Positions 32,228 through 35,185 of a stretch of DNA of 35,185 nucleotides are shown here, in pieces. How positions within the stretch are numbered: position 1 is the stretch's first letter; every line of letters starts with the position of its first letter. The translations under genes and the position numbers were made by a program. The notes beneath the pieces are model-generated. The model worked only from the letters and a program-made list of their open reading frames with translations. It was not told the DNA's origin and ran no database searches. The stretch covers positions 1 through 35,185 of the forward strand of contig JACMNB010000050.1 in NCBI GenBank assembly GCA_014378845.1, read 5' to 3'. Source of the DNA: Methylotenera sp. (GTDB taxonomy: Bacteria; Pseudomonadota; Gammaproteobacteria; Burkholderiales; Methylophilaceae).

Positions 32228-33148
32228 TTGAACCACTTTCCTAGACTTGCCGAAGAGCTATTCACCATTCGCGATTGGCTCCGCTTTACCGTTAGCCAAT
32301 TTGAGGAATCTGAGATTTTTTTTGGTCACGGCACTGACAATAGCTTTGACGAGGCGGTGTGGCTCGTGATGAGCGCGCTGCATTTGCCGCACGACACGTT
32401 GCACAACTTTTTAGACGCGGTGATTACCGAAAAAGAGCGCAAACATCTTGCGCATTTAGTTGATCAGCGCATCACCAAACGCACACCAACCGCGTATTTA
32501 GTGCGCGAAGCTTGGTTGCGCGGTTTTAAATTTTATGTAGATGAGCGCGTTATTGTGCCGCGTAGCTTTATTGCCGAGTTGCTAGATTTTCATGAAGGTG
32601 AGCACGGCTTGCAGCCTTGGATAGAGCATCCTGAACTGATCAACTCTGCCGCTGATATTTGCACGGGCAGCGGCTGCTTGGGCATTCTGCTCGCCAACGC
32701 CTTCCCAGATGCAAAAATTGACGTGGTGGATATTTCGCTTGACGCAATTGCGGTGGCCAATATCAACATCACTAATTACGGCTTGCAAGACCAAATTACT
32801 GCCATTCAATCTGATATGTTTAGTGCATTGGCAGACAAAACATATGATTTAATTATTAGCAATCCGCCTTATGTGGATGCACCTAGTATGGCAACGCTGC
32901 CGACCGAATACCGTAATGAGCCGCAACTAGCTTTGGGTAGCGGCTTGGCGGGTTTGGATCACACGCACACAATTTTGCGCGAAGCGGCGAAACACTTAAA
33001 TGACGAGGGTATTTTAGTGGTAGAAATCGGCCACAACCGCGCTGCGCTGTTGGATGCTTATCCCAATTTACCGTTTACTTGGCTGCAAGTAGAGGCTGGT
33101 AATGAGTTTGTGTTTTTGCTAACAAAAGAACAGTTAACAAACCAATAA
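32228..33148 (+). CDS. prmB: Ribosomal protein L3 glutamine methyltransferase
   Basis: A 306-residue enzyme that methylates a glutamine of ribosomal protein L3. The N-terminal helical domain has GHGTDNSFDEAVWLVMSAL and YLVREAWLRGFKFYVDERVIVPRS, as in E. coli PrmB. The SAM-binding motif is DICTGSGCLGI and the catalytic motif is NPPYVD. The start is TTG at 32228: upstream ATGs are out of frame and the next in-frame ATG would remove conserved sequence. No obvious Shine-Dalgarno exists, so translation may depend on the dapE transcript. Converges with the PEP-CTERM gene. Confidence 0.93.
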   Translation: MNHFPRLAEELFTIRDWLRFTVSQFEESEIFFGHGTDNSFDEAVWLVMSALHLPHDTLHNFLDAVITEKERKHLAHLVDQRITKRTPTAYLVREAWLRGFKFYVDERVIVPRSFIAELLDFHEGEHGLQPWIEHPELINSAADICTGSGCLGILLANAFPDAKIDVVDISLDAIAVANINITNYGLQDQITAIQSDMFSALADKTYDLIISNPPYVDAPSMATLPTEYRNEPQLALGSGLAGLDHTHTILREAAKHLNDEGILVVEIGHNRAALLDAYPNLPFTWLQVEAGNEFVFLLTKEQLTNQ

Positions 33149-33161
33149 CAATACCCAAATA

Positions 33162-34010
33162 CTAAACGATGGCGCTAAATTTTTTACGCCCAATAGCCAA
33201 TAATCCAAAACCAGATAATAGCAATAACCCACTGGCTGGCAAAGGTGTTGCCACCGCATTGACCTCTGCATTCCAATAGCTTGGCAATGTATCCCATGGA
33301 TTATTAATACTATTAAGGTTAGAATTATTGTCATCGGTTACATACACATAACCAACATTGCGCTCTTGGGCCAATGCAATATTCGATAACATGGTCGATT
33401 CGCTTGCGACGTTATAAAGTAAATGTGCAAAACGGTCAGCGGCATAATTTTGTGTCCAAGCGTCTGGCACATAAGCCTCATAACCTGTTTGATTCTCATA
33501 CGTAACCAACACATCAGCAGCCGTTAAATAGCCTTCAAGCGTATTAGTTCCTGCATTGCCAAACACGCTGTAAGCGCTGTTAATCGCTTTAATACCACCA
33601 TAAACAGTTTGGTAATAAGCCAAATTGCTGGCTAGATTTGACATCTCATCTAAAAAAATACCGTCGACATTGTAAAAATTTTGATAATTACCTACTTCAG
33701 CCAATACATCAGCTTGGGATCGAGCGCCGTAGTTGGTGGGCACATAGCCAATTACCTTACCACCAGCTGCTCTAAAAGCATTAATTGCCGCGGTGTAATC
33801 ACTATTTTCTGCACTGCCAGGGCCGCTGGCGGGGTTCATAATGGCGGTAATATTAGTTTTACTTGCCGCCGCCGTCATCTCATCCCAATTGCTTTGCGCG
33901 GGATCAAACGATGGATAAAAGTAAGCAGGCACTAAAATATTGGCCGATGCGTGCATGCTAAAAATCAACGCGATGGCTAAAAATGCATTTTTTCTAAAAT
34001 TGAGGCACAT
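33162..34010 (-). CDS. Spherulin-4-like secreted protein with PEP-CTERM-type tail
   Basis: A 282-residue exported protein: signal peptide (MCLNFRKNAFLAIALIFSMH..., cut near ASA-N), then a TIM-barrel-like domain with ILVPAYFYPSFDPAQSNWDEM, MNPASGPG, AAGGKVIGYVPTNYG and FYNVDGIFLDEMS, matching the spherulation-specific family 4 (relatives are glycosyl-hydrolase-like). The C-terminus, ATPLPASGLLLLSGFGLLAI then GRKK, is a PLPA-type sorting signal: motif, membrane helix, basic tail. It would be processed by an exosortase, not encoded here. AGGGACT lies before ATG 34010. Substrate unknown, probably extracellular polysaccharide. Confidence 0.8.
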   Translation of the reverse strand: MCLNFRKNAFLAIALIFSMHASANILVPAYFYPSFDPAQSNWDEMTAAASKTNITAIMNPASGPGSAENSDYTAAINAFRAAGGKVIGYVPTNYGARSQADVLAEVGNYQNFYNVDGIFLDEMSNLASNLAYYQTVYGGIKAINSAYSVFGNAGTNTLEGYLTAADVLVTYENQTGYEAYVPDAWTQNYAADRFAHLLYNVASESTMLSNIALAQERNVGYVYVTDDNNSNLNSINNPWDTLPSYWNAEVNAVATPLPASGLLLLSGFGLLAIGRKKFSAIV

Positions 34011-34053
34011 GTTTAGTCCCTGTTAATTATTGTGTGAACATTACTAATCTAAA

Positions 34054-35163
34054 TTATTTTTTATTATTTGCAACTGCTAAATCACTGGTTTGCCTGATAC
34101 GTCTATTGGCATTGATACGCGAAGCTGGCTTTTTAACGGTTGCATCGCGTAAATTACTGTTTTTACTGCGGTTTGGTATAATGCTACCTTCTATCGATTC
34201 GCGTACGCTATTTGCACGAGGCGCTCTATCCAAAACACTTGTACGTTGCTTGCGCACTTTGGCGGTAAAGACAGTAGTAGCTTTGTCTTTCTCACGTTGA
34301 TTTAATTGGCGTAGCGGCGCTTTAGGCACTTCTAAGCCTGCCCATTCCAGCAAATCCACCACTTGTTTTTGCTCTAGCTTAAGCATTTGGCCGCGCTTAA
34401 CGCGTGGCGGTAAATTAACAGGGCCAAATCGCACGCGCATGAGGCGGCTAACTGGCATTTGAAACGCTTCAAACAAACGTCGCACCTCGCGGTTTCTACC
34501 CTCGCGCAAAATGACTTGATACCAATGGTTTGCGCCCTCGCCGCCTTGTGCCCTAATGCTATCAAAAGCGGCCGGCCCGTCTTCTAGCTCAATGCCTTGC
34601 GTGAGCATACTCATTTGTTCTTCAGTTAATTCGCCAAAAATACGCACCGCATATTCGCGCTCCACTTCGTATCTTGGGTGCATAAAACGGTTGGCCAGCT
34701 CGCCAGAGTTGGTAAAAATCAGTAAGCCGCTGGTGTTCATATCCAGCCTGCCAATGGCTATCCATTTGCCTTGCTTGATTTTTGGCAGCTTGTCGAACAC
34801 GCTGGCACGACCTTCTGGGTCGTCTTGACTGACAATTTCTCCTTCTGGCTTGTGGTAGATTAATACTTGCGGCAGTTCTGCTTCAAAACTCAAGCGAACA
34901 GGTCGGCTATCAATACGCACTATGTCATAGTCTGAAACGCCTTGGCCTTGCTTGGCAATTTCGCCATTCACTGTCACGCGGCCGCTTGCAATCAACTCCT
35001 CCATATCACGGCGCGAACCTAGCCCTTGCATAGCAAGTAGCTTATGCAAACGTTGCGTGGGTTCTGGGGCAGCATTTTCGTCCACCTCCAACTTGGTAAA
35101 GCTGGTTTTGGGGCGGCGAGGAGCAGCTTGTGGGTCGCGCTGTTGTTTGAATGGACGTGCCAT
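34054..35163 (-). CDS. rluB: 23S rRNA pseudouridine-2605 synthase
   Basis: A 369-residue RsuA/RluB-family enzyme. An S4 RNA-binding domain (about residues 37-95: QRLHKLLAMQGLGSRRDMEELIASGRVTVNG) is followed by the catalytic domain with GRLDMNTSGLLIFTN, where the aspartate is the nucleophile, and REGRNREVRRLFEAF. Both N- and C-termini carry basic, disordered extensions (C-terminal about 95 residues rich in K, R, N and S), common in betaproteobacterial RluB. It isomerises U2605 in 23S rRNA. ATG 35163 lies close to the window edge, so promoter and neighbours are outside. Confidence 0.94.
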   Translation of the reverse strand: MARPFKQQRDPQAAPRRPKTSFTKLEVDENAAPEPTQRLHKLLAMQGLGSRRDMEELIASGRVTVNGEIAKQGQGVSDYDIVRIDSRPVRLSFEAELPQVLIYHKPEGEIVSQDDPEGRASVFDKLPKIKQGKWIAIGRLDMNTSGLLIFTNSGELANRFMHPRYEVEREYAVRIFGELTEEQMSMLTQGIELEDGPAAFDSIRAQGGEGANHWYQVILREGRNREVRRLFEAFQMPVSRLMRVRFGPVNLPPRVKRGQMLKLEQKQVVDLLEWAGLEVPKAPLRQLNQREKDKATTVFTAKVRKQRTSVLDRAPRANSVRESIEGSIIPNRSKNSNLRDATVKKPASRINANRRIRQTSDLAVANNKK

Positions 35164-35185
35164 AGTGAACTTTTGATATGTCTAA

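Overview
The window reads as chromosomal DNA of a betaproteobacterium, most likely Methylophilales (Methylotenera-like). This is inferred from moderately low GC, betaproteobacterial versions of housekeeping genes (rlmD, xseA, cysM, dsbB, dapD, dapE, prmB, rluB), a PEP-CTERM-type sorting signal and many dispersed REP-like palindromes. I could not run a taxonomic search, so treat the order-level assignment as tentative. No rRNA, tRNA, CRISPR array, intact transposase or prophage was seen.

Layout. 1-744 (minus) is a decayed pentapeptide-repeat gene. 779-7889 (minus) is a peptide-import region: an SBP_bac_5 lipoprotein, DppB-type and DppC-type permeases, an L,D-transpeptidase, a queuosine-precursor transporter (YhhQ) and a class I methyltransferase. 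A ParE/RHH toxin-antitoxin pair and a broken exported-protein gene lie inside it. REP palindromes sit against the starts of both permease genes, and no transporter ATPase is present. 7981-10642 holds a DoxX protein, an unknown membrane protein and rlmD. 10714-12936 holds a periplasmic protein, a DEDDy exonuclease, a VapBC-like module and a truncated second copy of the exonuclease 5' end. 12948-16349 (minus) is an unknown exported protein plus a ydbH / lipoprotein / ydbL operon whose first gene begins inside a REP pair. 16443-18006 carries cysM and dsbB with REP pairs around them.

18212-24240 begins with xseA and a convergent nhaR-type regulator. Divergent from nhaR runs a stress and ion-homeostasis series: a 63-residue protein, a secreted protein built of three 44-residue repeats, a short hibernation factor, a YqhA-type membrane protein, an AI-2E-family transporter and a TerC-type transporter. 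Kup potassium uptake (24366) and an M48 lipoprotein protease (26370) follow. 27428-33148 carries lysine/peptidoglycan precursor genes (dapD, dapE with an ArsC/YffB-like protein) and prmB, with a membrane GGDEF-EAL protein between. 33162-35163 (minus) has a spherulin-4-like protein with a PEP-CTERM-type tail and rluB.

The most notable signals are the exonuclease-end duplication bracketing VapBC, REP elements supplying start and stop codons, the three-repeat exported protein next to the hibernation factor, a GGDEF-EAL protein with a degenerate MHYT-like sensor, and two genes whose decay can be traced base by base. Nothing here clearly amounts to a complete, wholly new system; the best candidate is the NhaR-flanked stress cluster at 20345-24240.
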